NCBI GenBank assembly: GCA_040880525.1
Contig: JBBDIG010000016.1
Span: 94,906 to 158,905 of the forward strand
Reading direction: 5' to 3'
Length of the DNA: 64,000 nt
Source of the DNA: Bacteroidia bacterium
Lineage (GTDB): Bacteria; Bacteroidota; Bacteroidia; CAILMK01; JBBDIG01
Shown: positions 27,508 through 36,902 of the stretch, piece after piece
Numbering within the stretch: position 1 is the first letter of the stretch
Layout of the letters: each line of letters begins with the position of its first letter
Notes under the pieces: model-generated
What the model was told of the DNA's origin: nothing
Databases searched by the model: none
What the model saw: only the letters and a program-made list of their open reading frames with translations
Made by a program: the position numbers and the translations under genes

Positions 27508-27862
27508 CGGTTGTTGGTGGCTTTATGAATTTTGTGCGAAGTAAAGGAGAAATTAAAATACCTGAAAAGAAAAGCAAGGGATCAGAGACAATTCTGCGGC
27601 AGTTGTAGCAGAAAAATTGTTATGTTTTAAACTAAAATTTGCGGGGGTGAAAACAGATTTGCCTTTTAATAAACAGGTAATTTTGTAAAGTCTTCTTTTA
27701 TTCCGCCAGCAATCCGAACGAGTTCCCCGCAATCTACACGGGAGGATGAAAGATCATTTAAAAGCAAATTATTCCAATGGAAGTTGTGTATTTTTTTTTA
27801 ATAAAAACAAAAGTTTATGGGACTACTAGTGCTCATTTTCCATTTTTTGTGAATTTTCAATT
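27508..27862. other. Divergent intergenic region, 355 bp
   Basis: It lies between gcvT (minus) and the hydrolase gene (plus) and should contain both promoters. AT-rich, with a T run at about 27791-27799; no hairpin, repeat or small gene was recognised. Confidence 0.5.
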
Positions 27863-28873
27863 ATGCCGGTAATCTCATCTACTTATAAAGCTCCGCGCCT
27901 TTTTCGGAATGGCCATCTTAATACCATTGTTGCTGCGCTTTTTCGCAAGGTAAAGGGCGTGGTATACGAGCGGGAGCGGATGCAAACCGGGGATTCCGAT
28001 TTTATTGACCTGGACTGGCACCGGCATGGAAACCGGAAGCTGGTACTGCTCTGCCACGGCCTCGAATCCAGTGCAAACGAAATGTATATGCGCGGCCTTG
28101 CCCAAGCTTTTCGTAAGCGCGGCTGGGATGCGGTGGCGATGAATTTCAGAGGGTGCAGCGGAGAACCCAACCGGCAATTCCGCTCATATCACAGTGGAGC
28201 CACCGATGATTTGCATGAGGTATTGGAGCATATTCGTAAACGGCAGGAATACCGGCACCTTGCATTGGTGGGCGTGAGCCTTGGAGGAAACGTGGTGCTG
28301 AAATATGTTGGGGAGCAGGGGGAAGAAATTGCGTCAGACATTGTGGCTGCAGCCGGACTCTCCGTTCCCTGCGACCTGAAGGCTGCTGCATTGAACATGG
28401 CCCGCCCAATCAATCGCATTTATATGAACCGGTTTTTGAAACGGCTCAAACGAAAGATCCTGGAAAAAAATGCAGCCCATCCTGGAAATTTGAATACTTC
28501 ACAGGTTCACTTGATTACCGATTTTCGCGGTACGGATGATCTTTATACCGCCCCCGCACATGGTTTTGCAGATGCAGAAGATTATTGGGCAGCGTGCAGC
28601 AGCAAATTTTTTGTTGAGGAAATAGCCATTCCAGCTTTGCTCATCACTGCGGCTGACGATCCTTTCTTTACGCCCGCCTGTTTCCCCTTTGTAGCCGCTG
28701 AAAAAAAACCAAATTTCTACCTGGAGATTCCTGAGCACGGAGGCCATGTAGGTTTTGTAACCAGGAACTTTCCGGAAGAATGGTGGCATGAGACGCGTAT
28801 TGCAGAATTCATAGAAAAATGCTTTTCAGAAAGAAATGCTTTTATAAATAAAACGGTTAAAAATATTAAATAA
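27863..28873 (+). CDS. YheT-family alpha/beta hydrolase
   Basis: The 336-residue protein belongs to the YheT/UPF0017 branch of alpha/beta hydrolases. Seen: FRNGHLNTIVAALFR at 14-28, the oxyanion-side CHGLESSANEMYM, AMNFRGCSGEPN, nucleophile elbow GVSLGGNV, and the acid/His region ADDPFFTP and PEHGGHVGF. Members are esterases or lipases of broad specificity. Its TAA shares one base with the ATG of the next gene (TAATG at 28871-28875), so the cupin gene is translationally coupled. Confidence 0.9.
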   Translation: MPVISSTYKAPRLFRNGHLNTIVAALFRKVKGVVYERERMQTGDSDFIDLDWHRHGNRKLVLLCHGLESSANEMYMRGLAQAFRKRGWDAVAMNFRGCSGEPNRQFRSYHSGATDDLHEVLEHIRKRQEYRHLALVGVSLGGNVVLKYVGEQGEEIASDIVAAAGLSVPCDLKAAALNMARPINRIYMNRFLKRLKRKILEKNAAHPGNLNTSQVHLITDFRGTDDLYTAPAHGFADAEDYWAACSSKFFVEEIAIPALLITAADDPFFTPACFPFVAAEKKPNFYLEIPEHGGHVGFVTRNFPEEWWHETRIAEFIEKCFSERNAFINKTVKNIK

Positions 28874-29232
28874 TGGAAAAAATAAATTTGAAGGAAAAAC
28901 TCGAACAATTTCAGGAACAATGGAATCCTAAGATTATTGGAGAATTGGACGGAATGCAAATAAAGATTGCAAAGCTAAAAGGGGAATTCGACTGGCACAG
29001 CCATGAAAATGAGGACGAAATGTTCCTTGTGTTAAAAGGTCAATTGCAGATACGATTCCGCGACAGGGAGGAGCGATTGAAAGAAGGTGAAATGATCATC
29101 ATCCCCAAAGGCGTTGAGCATCTTCCCATAGCAGGAGAGGAGGTACACGTAATGCTGATTGAAAAAGCAACGACAGTCAACACCGGAAATTTACGTAATG
29201 ATCGAACGCGGAATAATTTGGAGAGAATATAA
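28873..29232 (+). CDS. Cupin domain protein
   Basis: The 119-residue single-domain cupin carries the metal-binding motifs WHSHENEDEMFLVLKG (two His and a Glu) and, 30 residues on, GEMIIIPKGVEHLPIAGEE (His). Small stand-alone cupins of this type may be isomerases, dioxygenases or binding proteins; the substrate is unknown. The ATG overlaps the previous stop codon by one base. Confidence 0.88.
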   Translation: MEKINLKEKLEQFQEQWNPKIIGELDGMQIKIAKLKGEFDWHSHENEDEMFLVLKGQLQIRFRDREERLKEGEMIIIPKGVEHLPIAGEEVHVMLIEKATTVNTGNLRNDRTRNNLERI

Positions 29233-29336
29233 AGAAATAGCAGATCCAGATTGGTTCTTCGCTATTTGCAGAACTGTTCTTTTTATTTTAAATTAATAAA
29301 GCTATATATTGTTAAATTAAAACTGGAATTGAAGTA

Positions 29337-29867
29337 ATGGAGATTAATATCCGGCAGGAAATACCTGCTGACTATCGCTCAGTTATTTTGGTAATTGGAA
29401 GTGCATTTAAAAATGCAGAATGGAGCAACCAAAAGGAGCATTTGATGGTGCAGCGTCTGAGGAACTCTGCGGCATTTATTCCGGAGCTATCGTTGGTTGC
29501 AGAAACGGAAAACAGGGTCATCGGCCATATATTATTGTTTCATATAAAAATTAAGCGTAATCAAAATGAATATCCGGCCTTGGGGCTTGCACCTGTATCG
29601 GTGCTGCCGCAATACCAAAGAAAAGGAATAGGCGGAAGGTTAATAAGGAAGGCGCATAGCATTGCCTCGAAGATGGGATTTAATGCTGTAATTTTGGTGG
29701 GTCATGCAGGCTATTACCCTCGTTTTGGCTACCGGAAAGCGAGGGATTTTGGAATTTATTTGCCCTTTGAAGTGCCGGATGAATATTGCTTCGTGATAGA
29801 ATTAAAGGAAAAAGGATTGGAAGGCGTTTCGGGCATGGTGGAATACCCGGATGAATTTTATCAATAG
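29337..29867 (+). CDS. GNAT family N-acetyltransferase
   Basis: The 176-residue protein has the acetyl-CoA site VLPQYQRKGIGGRLIRKA (Q/RxxGxG/A type) near 95-112 and the following LVGHAGYYPRFGYRKA, characteristic of the subgroup annotated as predicted N-acetyltransferase YhbS. The acceptor is unknown. It overlaps the upstream reach of the next frame but not its likely start. Confidence 0.88.
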   Translation: MEINIRQEIPADYRSVILVIGSAFKNAEWSNQKEHLMVQRLRNSAAFIPELSLVAETENRVIGHILLFHIKIKRNQNEYPALGLAPVSVLPQYQRKGIGGRLIRKAHSIASKMGFNAVILVGHAGYYPRFGYRKARDFGIYLPFEVPDEYCFVIELKEKGLEGVSGMVEYPDEFYQ

Positions 29868-29937
29868 TTCAGGGTTATTAAATTGCGCATATTATTTAAA
29901 AATTAAGATAGAATTTTGGGCTCAAATTTATTCAGTT

Positions 29938-30303
29938 ATGATGCAGATTGATGAGGTAAGGGATTTTTGCCTGGCGCTTCCGGGTACAACGGAGGATTTT
30001 CCTTTTGACCGCGAAACGCTGGCTTTTCGGATTGGCGGGAAGATTTACGCGCTGATGAATATTGAGGTACGTCCGCTTCGCATTAACCTGAAGTGCACGC
30101 CTGATCGGGCTGAGGAGTTGAGAGCTGAGCACCCGGAGATTATTCCCGGTTATCACATGAATAAGCGTCACTGGAATACTGTAGGTCTGGAGGCAGGGCT
30201 GGATGATGAATTGTGCAGGGAGCTAATTCGCCATTCCTATGAGTTGGTGCTGGCAGGCTTGCCGAAGAAACTGCAGGACGAGATAAGCCGGGAAACGTCC
30301 TAA
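29938..30303 (+). CDS. MmcQ/YjbR family protein
   Basis: The start at ATG 29938 (MMQIDEVRDFCLALPGTTED) is the family N-terminus; the open frame upstream is fortuitous and overlaps the GNAT gene. The 121-residue protein contains FPFDRETLAFRIGGKIYALM and HMNKRHWNTVGLEAGLDDEL. The fold is a CyaY-like alpha/beta with proposed DNA binding, and the function is not established. It converges on the CDF transporter with a 14-bp gap. Confidence 0.88.
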   Translation: MMQIDEVRDFCLALPGTTEDFPFDRETLAFRIGGKIYALMNIEVRPLRINLKCTPDRAEELRAEHPEIIPGYHMNKRHWNTVGLEAGLDDELCRELIRHSYELVLAGLPKKLQDEISRETS

Positions 30304-30317
30304 TTTCCTGGATTTTA

Positions 30318-31337
30318 TCAGGGGTCCTTTGAAAGATGCTCCATTCGGTGCTTATGATTCCCGATCACGTTTTCCAGTCGCCATTCCAATCTTTCCACAT
30401 AAGGATGCTGCCGGACTGCGCAATCGCTTTTTTCGCATAGCGGGCAGGATGAGGGAACGCAGGGATCGGTATGAATGAACAGTTCCACGGAGGTGCTCAT
30501 CTCGCTGTTGACGAGCGCCTCTATTTTGTCAACGGAATGATGTACCATTTTCAGTTCATAGTACCAGGGCAGGGTCATGTGGCAATCAATGTGAAGATTA
30601 GAGCCGTATTGAATGATGCGCAGGTTATGGAAATCTATCCAATCCTCCTCCCGGTTTTCGTTCAGTATCCTTATTACTTGCTGAACAAGTTTTTTGTCGG
30701 CTTCATCCATTACGCCAGAAACGGATTTGCGCAGCAGCTTATACCCGGACCAGATCAAGAGGAGGCCGAACAGGACAGCAATCAGGCTGTCAAGCCAATG
30801 CAGGCCGGTAAAATAAATTACGGCCAGTCCTGCTACCAGTCCGGCACTGGTCCAGGCATCACTCAGCAGGTGCTTACCGTCAGAGGTAATGGTGATGGAA
30901 TTCCATTTTCTGCCATTATTTATCAGGATGAGGCCCATCGTCAAGTTTGCAGCACCGGCAAAAACTGAGATGATGATCCCGGTATCCAGGTGCGTAAGAG
31001 CGGTTGGTTCAAGCAAGTTATAGATTGATTTTCCTGCCATAGCCAGCCCTGCTACCAAAATAAGGAGCCCTTCCAGGCCAGCCGAAAGAAATTCGATTTT
31101 GCCGTGCCCGTAAGGATGACCGGCATCGCGCGGCTTTGCGGCCAGGCTAACACTGTAGAGCGCAAAGCCTCCTGCGGCAATATTCACCAGTGATTCGGCA
31201 GCATCTGTCAAAATTGCATTTGATCCGGTAATAATCCAGGCCACAGTTTTGAACAGCATCAGCAAAATGCCCACAGCCAAAGTTGTTTGGAGCAGCCGGA
31301 TCTTGCGTTTTTCATGCGGGTGAATAATAGAAGCCAT
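30318..31337 (-). CDS. Cation diffusion facilitator (CDF) family transporter
   Basis: The 339-residue protein (from ATG 31337) is a six-TM metal/H+ antiporter. Seen: TM1 from about 16, the TDAAESLVNIAAG metal-site helix, HPYGHGKIEFLSAGLEGLL, and the second site SDGKHLLSDAWTSAG, with the HxxxD arrangement of zinc/iron exporters. The cytoplasmic C-terminal domain has LHIDCHMTLPWYYEL and an unusual cysteine-rich end (CVPSSCPLCEKSDC), which could bind metal. The substrate, probably Zn2+, Fe2+ or a related ion, is inferred. Confidence 0.9.
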   Translation of the reverse strand: MASIIHPHEKRKIRLLQTTLAVGILLMLFKTVAWIITGSNAILTDAAESLVNIAAGGFALYSVSLAAKPRDAGHPYGHGKIEFLSAGLEGLLILVAGLAMAGKSIYNLLEPTALTHLDTGIIISVFAGAANLTMGLILINNGRKWNSITITSDGKHLLSDAWTSAGLVAGLAVIYFTGLHWLDSLIAVLFGLLLIWSGYKLLRKSVSGVMDEADKKLVQQVIRILNENREEDWIDFHNLRIIQYGSNLHIDCHMTLPWYYELKMVHHSVDKIEALVNSEMSTSVELFIHTDPCVPSSCPLCEKSDCAVRQHPYVERLEWRLENVIGNHKHRMEHLSKDP

Positions 31338-31583
31338 GCCGGATATATAAAGGAATGGCAAAAGTAAAGGCTGCAGACTGGATTAACCGGCACCTCCCGG
31401 CCGGCAGGAAAATGGGCAGGGCTTTTGGTTTTCACTTTAATTTCCTTTTAACTTTCGGCCGGCAAACTCTTTCTCTCCGACATTCGTCTACCAGAGAGTT
31501 ATGGCATGAAAATTTTAGAAGGGAGTTAGCCATGTTTGAAGACGAGCAATAAAATTAAAAATCATTAAAAAGAAAGTACTGTT

Positions 31584-32006
31584 ATGAAAAGATTTGCACA
31601 CTTGCCCTTGCTTATGTTGATGCTGCTTGCAGCGCCTTTAGCGATGGCTCAGTCACAATCCAATGCATCAGGCAAAGCTGAGATTACATTTGAGAATGAT
31701 GCAATTGACTACGGAAGTATAGAACAAAACGCTAATGGCGAACGGGAATTCCAGTTTAAGAATACCGGTTCACAGCCCTTGATCATTACCGGTTGCAACG
31801 GTTCGTGTGGATGCACAGTTCCCGAATGCCCGAAAGAGCCGATTAAGCCAGGCGAATCAGGAGTGATTAAGGTTAAGTATGATACAAACCGGCTGGGTCG
31901 GTTTTCCAAAACCATCACTGTTAATTCTAATGCCTCTGAGCCTGCAAGGCTGTTGCGTATCAGTGGTGAAGTGCTGGAGCCGGGTAGCAAGGAAAACGTC
32001 AACTAA
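31584..32006 (+). CDS. Secreted DUF1573 protein
   Basis: The 140-residue protein has a signal peptide (MKRFAHLPLLMLMLLAAPLAMA) and one DUF1573 domain, an ASPM/SPD-2/Hydin-like beta-sandwich. It contains the usual FENDAIDYGSIEQNANGERE, FKNTGSQPLIITGCNGSCGC and PIKPGESGVIKVKYD. The cluster of Cys in GCNGSCGCTVPEC is conserved in the family. It is periplasmic or surface-exposed; the role is unknown. A strong terminator follows. Confidence 0.9.
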   Translation: MKRFAHLPLLMLMLLAAPLAMAQSQSNASGKAEITFENDAIDYGSIEQNANGEREFQFKNTGSQPLIITGCNGSCGCTVPECPKEPIKPGESGVIKVKYDTNRLGRFSKTITVNSNASEPARLLRISGEVLEPGSKENVN

Positions 32007-32046
32007 AAGGGTGGAAGGAAGTTTCCTCTGATCCGAAGTTTTTCAG

Positions 32047-32089
32047 AAAGGGAAGTATTCTCGTATTTGCGGGAGTTCTTCCCTTTTTT
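32047..32089 (+). terminator. Strong Rho-independent terminator
   Basis: AAAGGGAAG at 32047-32055 pairs with CTTCCCTTT at 32078-32086, and the inner arm TATTCTCG pairs with CGGGAGTT with one T-T mismatch and two G-U pairs, leaving the loop TATTTG. T residues continue to 32089. It ends the DUF1573 transcript before recQ. Confidence 0.9.
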
Positions 32090-32134
32090 GTTTAGGGTGC
32101 CGCCAATGATTTCAATACTAAAACAACTGATTCT

Positions 32135-34042
32135 TTGACTGATATCCATCAAATCCTGAAGAAGTATTGGGGCTATGATTCCTTTCGCTCGATGCAGGAG
32201 GAGATCATCCGCAGCATAGAGCAAGGAAAGGATACGCTGGCATTGCTTCCCACCGGTGGAGGCAAATCAGTCTGTTTTCAGGTCCCGGCACTGGCACAGG
32301 ATGGATTGTGTATTGTGGTAACGCCCCTCATTGCACTGATGAAGGACCAGGTGGAGAACTTGCAGGCGCTTGGTATAAGAGCGATGGCAGTCTATTCCGG
32401 CATGAGCAAAAGAGAGGTGGATGTGGCGCTGGACAATTGCGTGTATGGAAAGGAGAAGTTTCTGTATGTTTCTCCGGAAAGGTTGCAGACCGAGCTTTTC
32501 AAGGCCAGGGCTGGGAAGATGCGCATAAATTTGATTGCGGTTGATGAGGCACATTGTATTTCAGAATGGGGCCATGACTTCCGGCCCGGCTATCTCCGGA
32601 TTGCTGAATTGCGTGAGCTGTTTCCGGACGTTCCGCTTTTGGCACTTACGGCTTCAGCCACTCCGCGCGTTCAGGAGGATATCATGTTGCATTTAAAGTT
32701 CAAGGAGAAGCATGTCCTGAAGAAAAGCTTTGAGAGAGAAAACCTCGTATATGGCGTGGTGCATGATGAGGATAAGCGCAGCAAAATGCAGCAGGTGCTG
32801 AAAAAAATACCTGGAACAGGAATTATTTACGCCCGCACTCGTATGGGAGCCGTAAAGGCTGCGGAATTTCTACAAAAGCATGGGATCAGTGCAGATTACT
32901 ATCACGCGGGCCTCAGTAATGAAGAACGCAACAAAAAGCAGGATGCCTGGAAAAAGGGCCGGACGCGTATAATTGTGGCCACCACGGCCTTTGGAATGGG
33001 AATAGACAAAGCGGACGTACGCCTCGTGATGCATGTGGAGTTACCTGAGAGCCTTGAGGCATATTATCAGGAAGCGGGGCGTTGTGGCCGGGATGGGAAA
33101 CGATCTTTTGCGGTATCGCTCATTACAGAAGACAACAGGCTGGACCTGCAAAGCCGCGTGGAGCGCCAGTACGTGCATCCTGATGTTGTAAAGACCGTTT
33201 ATCATGCATTGGGAAATTATTTTCAGTTGCCGGTAGGTGCCGGTTTGCAGCAGAGCTTTGATTTTGATTTGAAGGATTTCAGCAAACGCTTTGAGTTGCA
33301 CCCGGTGAAGGTGTATCATGCCCTGAAACAACTGGAGCGGCAGGACTATCTGACTTTCAGCGAGGCGGTTTTCCTTCCGTCAAGATTACGGTTCCTGGTG
33401 GATTATAAAACTTTGTATGACTTTGAATTGAAGAACCTGAAATATGATGATTTGATAAAAACGATTCTCCGCTCTTATGGAAACCCTTTTGATACCTATG
33501 TGAATATCAGCGAAAAGGAAATAGCGGAAAGAGGTGGGCAAAAGGCGTCCGGAGTAATTAAACAGTTAAAAGCACTTTCTAATCTTGGGGTGCTGGATTA
33601 TGTGCCGGTAACTGATAAACCTCAAATTACATTTGTGCAGCCACGGCAGGACAGGGATGCGCTTTCCATTGATAAAAAGGATATAGCAAGGAGAAAAAAG
33701 ATCCAGGAGGAAAAGCTGAAGGCGGTGGTTGATTTCTTCTATAATGACCGGATTTGCCGGGGACGCAGACTGCTGAACTACTTTGGCGAGAAATCAGAAA
33801 AAGATTGCGGCCACTGCGATGTGTGCCTTCGAAAACCGGAAGATATGGATGAGGCCGTGCTGGGCCGGCAAATTTTTCAAAAAGTAGTAGGTTTGTGCAA
33901 AGAAAAAAGCTACACCCTTCCTGAACTGGTGGAAGAACTTGAGGATGAGGGAAAAACGAAAGCCGTCAGAGCAATTCGCTGGCTGATAGATAATGATTAT
34001 ATAACTGTAGGAGACAAAGACCAAATCATCCTTTCCTGTTGA
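32135..34042 (+). CDS. recQ: ATP-dependent DNA helicase RecQ, short form
   Basis: The 635-residue superfamily 2 3'-5' helicase starts at TTG 32135. Motif 0 is in YDSFRSMQEEII; motif I LLPTGGGKS; motif II VDEAHCISEWGHDFRPGY; motif III LALTASAT; motif VI QEAGRCGRDGK. The RQC zinc site is CRGRRLLNYFGE...CGHCDVC. After the RQC winged helix (ending near 600) there is no HRDC domain, unlike E. coli RecQ; the end is a small winged-helix-like segment. It acts in recombination and fork repair. Its TGA overlaps the TTG start of the next glycosyltransferase gene. Confidence 0.93.
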   Translation: MTDIHQILKKYWGYDSFRSMQEEIIRSIEQGKDTLALLPTGGGKSVCFQVPALAQDGLCIVVTPLIALMKDQVENLQALGIRAMAVYSGMSKREVDVALDNCVYGKEKFLYVSPERLQTELFKARAGKMRINLIAVDEAHCISEWGHDFRPGYLRIAELRELFPDVPLLALTASATPRVQEDIMLHLKFKEKHVLKKSFERENLVYGVVHDEDKRSKMQQVLKKIPGTGIIYARTRMGAVKAAEFLQKHGISADYYHAGLSNEERNKKQDAWKKGRTRIIVATTAFGMGIDKADVRLVMHVELPESLEAYYQEAGRCGRDGKRSFAVSLITEDNRLDLQSRVERQYVHPDVVKTVYHALGNYFQLPVGAGLQQSFDFDLKDFSKRFELHPVKVYHALKQLERQDYLTFSEAVFLPSRLRFLVDYKTLYDFELKNLKYDDLIKTILRSYGNPFDTYVNISEKEIAERGGQKASGVIKQLKALSNLGVLDYVPVTDKPQITFVQPRQDRDALSIDKKDIARRKKIQEEKLKAVVDFFYNDRICRGRRLLNYFGEKSEKDCGHCDVCLRKPEDMDEAVLGRQIFQKVVGLCKEKSYTLPELVEELEDEGKTKAVRAIRWLIDNDYITVGDKDQIILSC

Positions 34043-35121
34043 AAAAGATACTATGTTGCGTCACCAATGATCTCAACTTTGATCAGAGGATGATCAAAAT
34101 TTGTAGCAGCCTTAGCAAAGAGGGATATGATGTAACATTAACAGGAAGAAAGCTGAAATCTTCCGGTGCGTTGCAACAGCAACCCTACCGCCAGCATCGT
34201 ATCTATTGTTTTTTTACAAAAGGAAAATTATTTTACTTAGAGTTTAATCTTCGATTAAGCTATTTTCTAATTAAGAATCGCTATGACGTGTTTTGTGCGG
34301 TAGACCTTGATACTATATTACCTTGCCTGCTATATTCCGGAATTAGAAATAAAAAATTGGTATATGACGCCCATGAATATTTTACCGAAGTGCCGGAAGT
34401 AGTGGCACGGCCCATTGTACAAATGATATGGCAGTGGGTGGCGAGGATATCTATCCCGAGGGCAGATCTTTGCTACACCGTTAGTCCATCTCTTTCAAAG
34501 ATATTCGAGCAAAAATATCAGCGGCCTTTTAGAGTTATTGCTAATGTTCCGTATCTAAAAGCAGAAGAGCAAAGCAACGCAGGAAAGGAAATGTTCATCT
34601 TATACCAGGGTGCGCTGAACCGGGGGAGAGCCCTGGAACCCTTGATAGAAGCCATGCCTGATCTGGACATGGAGCTTCACCTGGTGGGAGATGGCGACTT
34701 AACGGACGAACTGAAGAAATTGGTAAATAAATTAAATATCGGAAATAAAGTGAAGTTTTTGGGCAGGATGCGGCCGGAGCAACTAATGGCCTATACTTCG
34801 AAAGCCTGGCTTGGCTATAACTTATTGAAAAGGGAAGGCTTGAGTTATTACTATTCATTGAGCAATAAATTTTTCGACTATATACATTCCGGTGTTCCGG
34901 TTCTCTGCAGCCCTTTCCCAGAATACGTCAGGATCAATGAAGAATTCCAGGTTTCCTGCTTCAGTGAACCGGTTGCGGCCAAAATTGTGGATTCCGTAAA
35001 CAGGTTGATTGACGATCCTGGTCTTTATCACCGTCTTCGTGAAAATTGCCTTCAGGCCAGGCAGGTTTATCATTGGGGGCATGAAGAAAAAAAGCTTATC
35101 AGATATTACCATGGTCTCTGA
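34039..35121 (+). CDS. Glycosyltransferase, GT-B fold (GT4-like)
   Basis: The 360-residue protein begins at TTG 34039, which overlaps the recQ stop as TTGA. N-domain: KILCCVTNDLNFDQRMIKIC and KLVYDAHEYFTEVPEVV. C-domain: LYQGALNRGRALEPLIEAM, LVGDGDLTDELKKLV and VKFLGRMRPEQLMAYTSKAW, the donor-binding region of GT4-like enzymes, with SNKFFDYIHSGVPVLCSPFPE. It probably adds a sugar in envelope or exopolysaccharide synthesis at the inner membrane face. The following gene is a second glycosyltransferase with overlap. Confidence 0.88.
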   Translation: MKKILCCVTNDLNFDQRMIKICSSLSKEGYDVTLTGRKLKSSGALQQQPYRQHRIYCFFTKGKLFYLEFNLRLSYFLIKNRYDVFCAVDLDTILPCLLYSGIRNKKLVYDAHEYFTEVPEVVARPIVQMIWQWVARISIPRADLCYTVSPSLSKIFEQKYQRPFRVIANVPYLKAEEQSNAGKEMFILYQGALNRGRALEPLIEAMPDLDMELHLVGDGDLTDELKKLVNKLNIGNKVKFLGRMRPEQLMAYTSKAWLGYNLLKREGLSYYYSLSNKFFDYIHSGVPVLCSPFPEYVRINEEFQVSCFSEPVAAKIVDSVNRLIDDPGLYHRLRENCLQARQVYHWGHEEKKLIRYYHGL

Positions 35122-36238
35122 AAAACATTTACATATACTCTCATTCGATGTTCCTTATCCTCCGGATTATGGAGGCGTCATTGATGTATACTACAAAATG
35201 AAGGCATTTGCCGATCAGGGAATTCATGTGCATCTGCATTGCTACCAGTATGGCCGTGAGGCCGCAAAGCAGTTGGAGGAAATATGCGATGAGGTTATTT
35301 ATTATAAAAGGAAAATTTATAAAGATCCGTTTTTTAGCAAGGATCCTTACATTGTTATAACCAGGAACAGTGGAGAAATTCTGGACAATCTCCGCAAGGA
35401 TGATTACCCGATTTTTTTCGAAGGCTTGCACAGTTGTTATTATCTTAACAGTGAAATATTGCATAACCGCTTCAAGGTTGTAAGAATGCACAACATTGAG
35501 CATGTTTATTATAAGAATCTGGCAAAAATTGAAAAAAACCTGTTCAAGAAGTATTTTTTTAATACTGAAGCGAATCGCTTAAGGAAATTTGAGAAGCATC
35601 TGAAAAAGGCAAACCTTACTGCCGCTATCTCACCGGCAGACCATCAATACCTTAACCTGAAATATCAAAATAGCTTTTACCTGCCGGTATTTCATTCCAA
35701 CACTCAAGTTGAAGTGCTGCCCGGAAAAGGAGATTTTGTGTTATATCATGGTAATCTCTCGGTTGGAGAGAATAATGAAGCTGCGATATACCTGATCCGG
35801 GAAATATTTAACGATCTGGAAATACCGTTGTACATTGCCGGAATGAATCCAAGTTCAGAATTAATTAAGGCAGCAGCAGAGAATCCAGGAGTGAAGTTGT
35901 TCTCCAAACTTAACAATCAGGAAATCCATAACTTGATTCAAAAGGCTCAGATTAATATTCTGCATACGCAGCAAAATACCGGTATTAAGCTAAAACTGGT
36001 AAATGTGCTTTTTAATGGCCGGTTCTGCATAGTTAACCCCAAAATGGTAGAGGCTACCGGTTTAGAAGATCTTTGCATTGTAGCCCCGACAAAGCAAAAA
36101 ATGAAGGCATTTGTACAGGAGTATTTTGAGAAAGAATTTCCTCATGAAGAAATAACAAAAAGGAAATGCGTTTTGGAATCAAACTTTAATAACGAAAGAA
36201 ATACAAAATTGATCATAGATAAGATCAACTTCAATTGA
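35111..36238 (+). CDS. Glycosyltransferase-like GT-B protein
   Basis: The likely start is ATG 35111 (MVSEKHLHILSFDVPYPPDY), within the last codons of the previous gene; ATG 35081 is another choice. The 375-residue protein contains YPPDYGGVIDVYYKMKAFAD (typical N-domain of GT4 enzymes), RMHNIEHVYYKNLA, FVLYHGNLSVGENNEAAIYL and a degenerate donor site (GIKLKLVNVLFNGRFCIVNP). It is probably a partner of the preceding glycosyltransferase. Its last 8 bp overlap the 3' end of the convergent FtsE-like gene. Confidence 0.8.
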   Translation: MVSEKHLHILSFDVPYPPDYGGVIDVYYKMKAFADQGIHVHLHCYQYGREAAKQLEEICDEVIYYKRKIYKDPFFSKDPYIVITRNSGEILDNLRKDDYPIFFEGLHSCYYLNSEILHNRFKVVRMHNIEHVYYKNLAKIEKNLFKKYFFNTEANRLRKFEKHLKKANLTAAISPADHQYLNLKYQNSFYLPVFHSNTQVEVLPGKGDFVLYHGNLSVGENNEAAIYLIREIFNDLEIPLYIAGMNPSSELIKAAAENPGVKLFSKLNNQEIHNLIQKAQINILHTQQNTGIKLKLVNVLFNGRFCIVNPKMVEATGLEDLCIVAPTKQKMKAFVQEYFEKEFPHEEITKRKCVLESNFNNERNTKLIIDKINFN

Positions 36239-36902
36239 GTTCCAGGATATGTCCATCATTGACTTTCAGGGTGCGACTGGGGTATTTCTCCATAATGCGA
36301 TAGTCGTGGGAAGCCATAATCACGGCAGTGCCATCTTCACTTATTTTTTTAAGTAATCGAAGAATTTCGTCAGAGATTTCCGGGTCAAGATTACCGGTTG
36401 GTTCATCGGCAAGGATCACCTGGGGGTCGTTCAGTAGGGCACGGGCAATTACCACCCTTTGTTGTTCGCCACCTGAAAGAGCGTATGGCATTTTGAAGTG
36501 TTTAGTACCCAGCCCCACAAGGTTGAGTACTTCCTGCAATCTCTTTTCTATTAGGTCTTTTCGCTTCCAACCCGTTGCCTTCAATACAAAAGTGAGATTA
36601 TCTGCGACCGATCTGTCGGTGAGGAGTTGAAAATCCTGAAAAACAATACCGAGTTTTCTGCGCAAAAACGCTGTTTTTCTGCGATTGAGAGCGGTAAGGT
36701 CGAAGCCGGCAACTTTTCCTTTTCCGGATGCAAGAGGAAGATCACCATATATTGCTTTAAGAAGACTACTTTTGCCGCTCCCGGTCTTGCCGGTTAGGTA
36801 AACAAATTCTCCGCGGCTGACGTTAAGGTTAACATTATTCAGCACAAGTGCATCTTGTTGATAGATTTTAGCATCATGAAGGTACACAACAACGTTTTCC
36901 AT
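36231..36902 (-). CDS. FtsE-like ABC transporter ATPase
   Basis: The 223-residue ABC ATPase has Walker [19 protein letters not shown], a Q-loop (VFQDFQLL), the signature [16 protein letters not shown] and Walker [15 protein letters not shown]. It is closest in pattern to FtsE/LolD. FtsE works with FtsX at the divisome to activate peptidoglycan hydrolysis. In this window no ftsX is adjacent; the 67-codon gene immediately upstream (1 bp apart or less) is its only operon partner. The gene symbol is withheld because LolD-like roles cannot be excluded. Confidence 0.85.
   Translation of the reverse strand: MENVVVYLHDAKIYQQDALVLNNVNLNVSRGEFVYLTGKTGSGKSSLLKAIYGDLPLASGKGKVAGFDLTALNRRKTAFLRRKLGIVFQDFQLLTDRSVADNLTFVLKATGWKRKDLIEKRLQEVLNLVGLGTKHFKMPYALSGGEQQRVVIARALLNDPQVILADEPTGNLDPEISDEILRLLKKISEDGTAVIMASHDYRIMEKYPSRTLKVNDGHILELN

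Noticed and set aside
27508..27862. Glycine riboswitch upstream of gcvT
   Set aside because: The characteristic core and paired aptamers were not found; the region is plain AT-rich DNA.
31355..31552. 65-codon plus-strand frame
   Set aside because: It overlaps the start of the CDF gene on the opposite strand, has no recognisable features, and its composition looks incidental.
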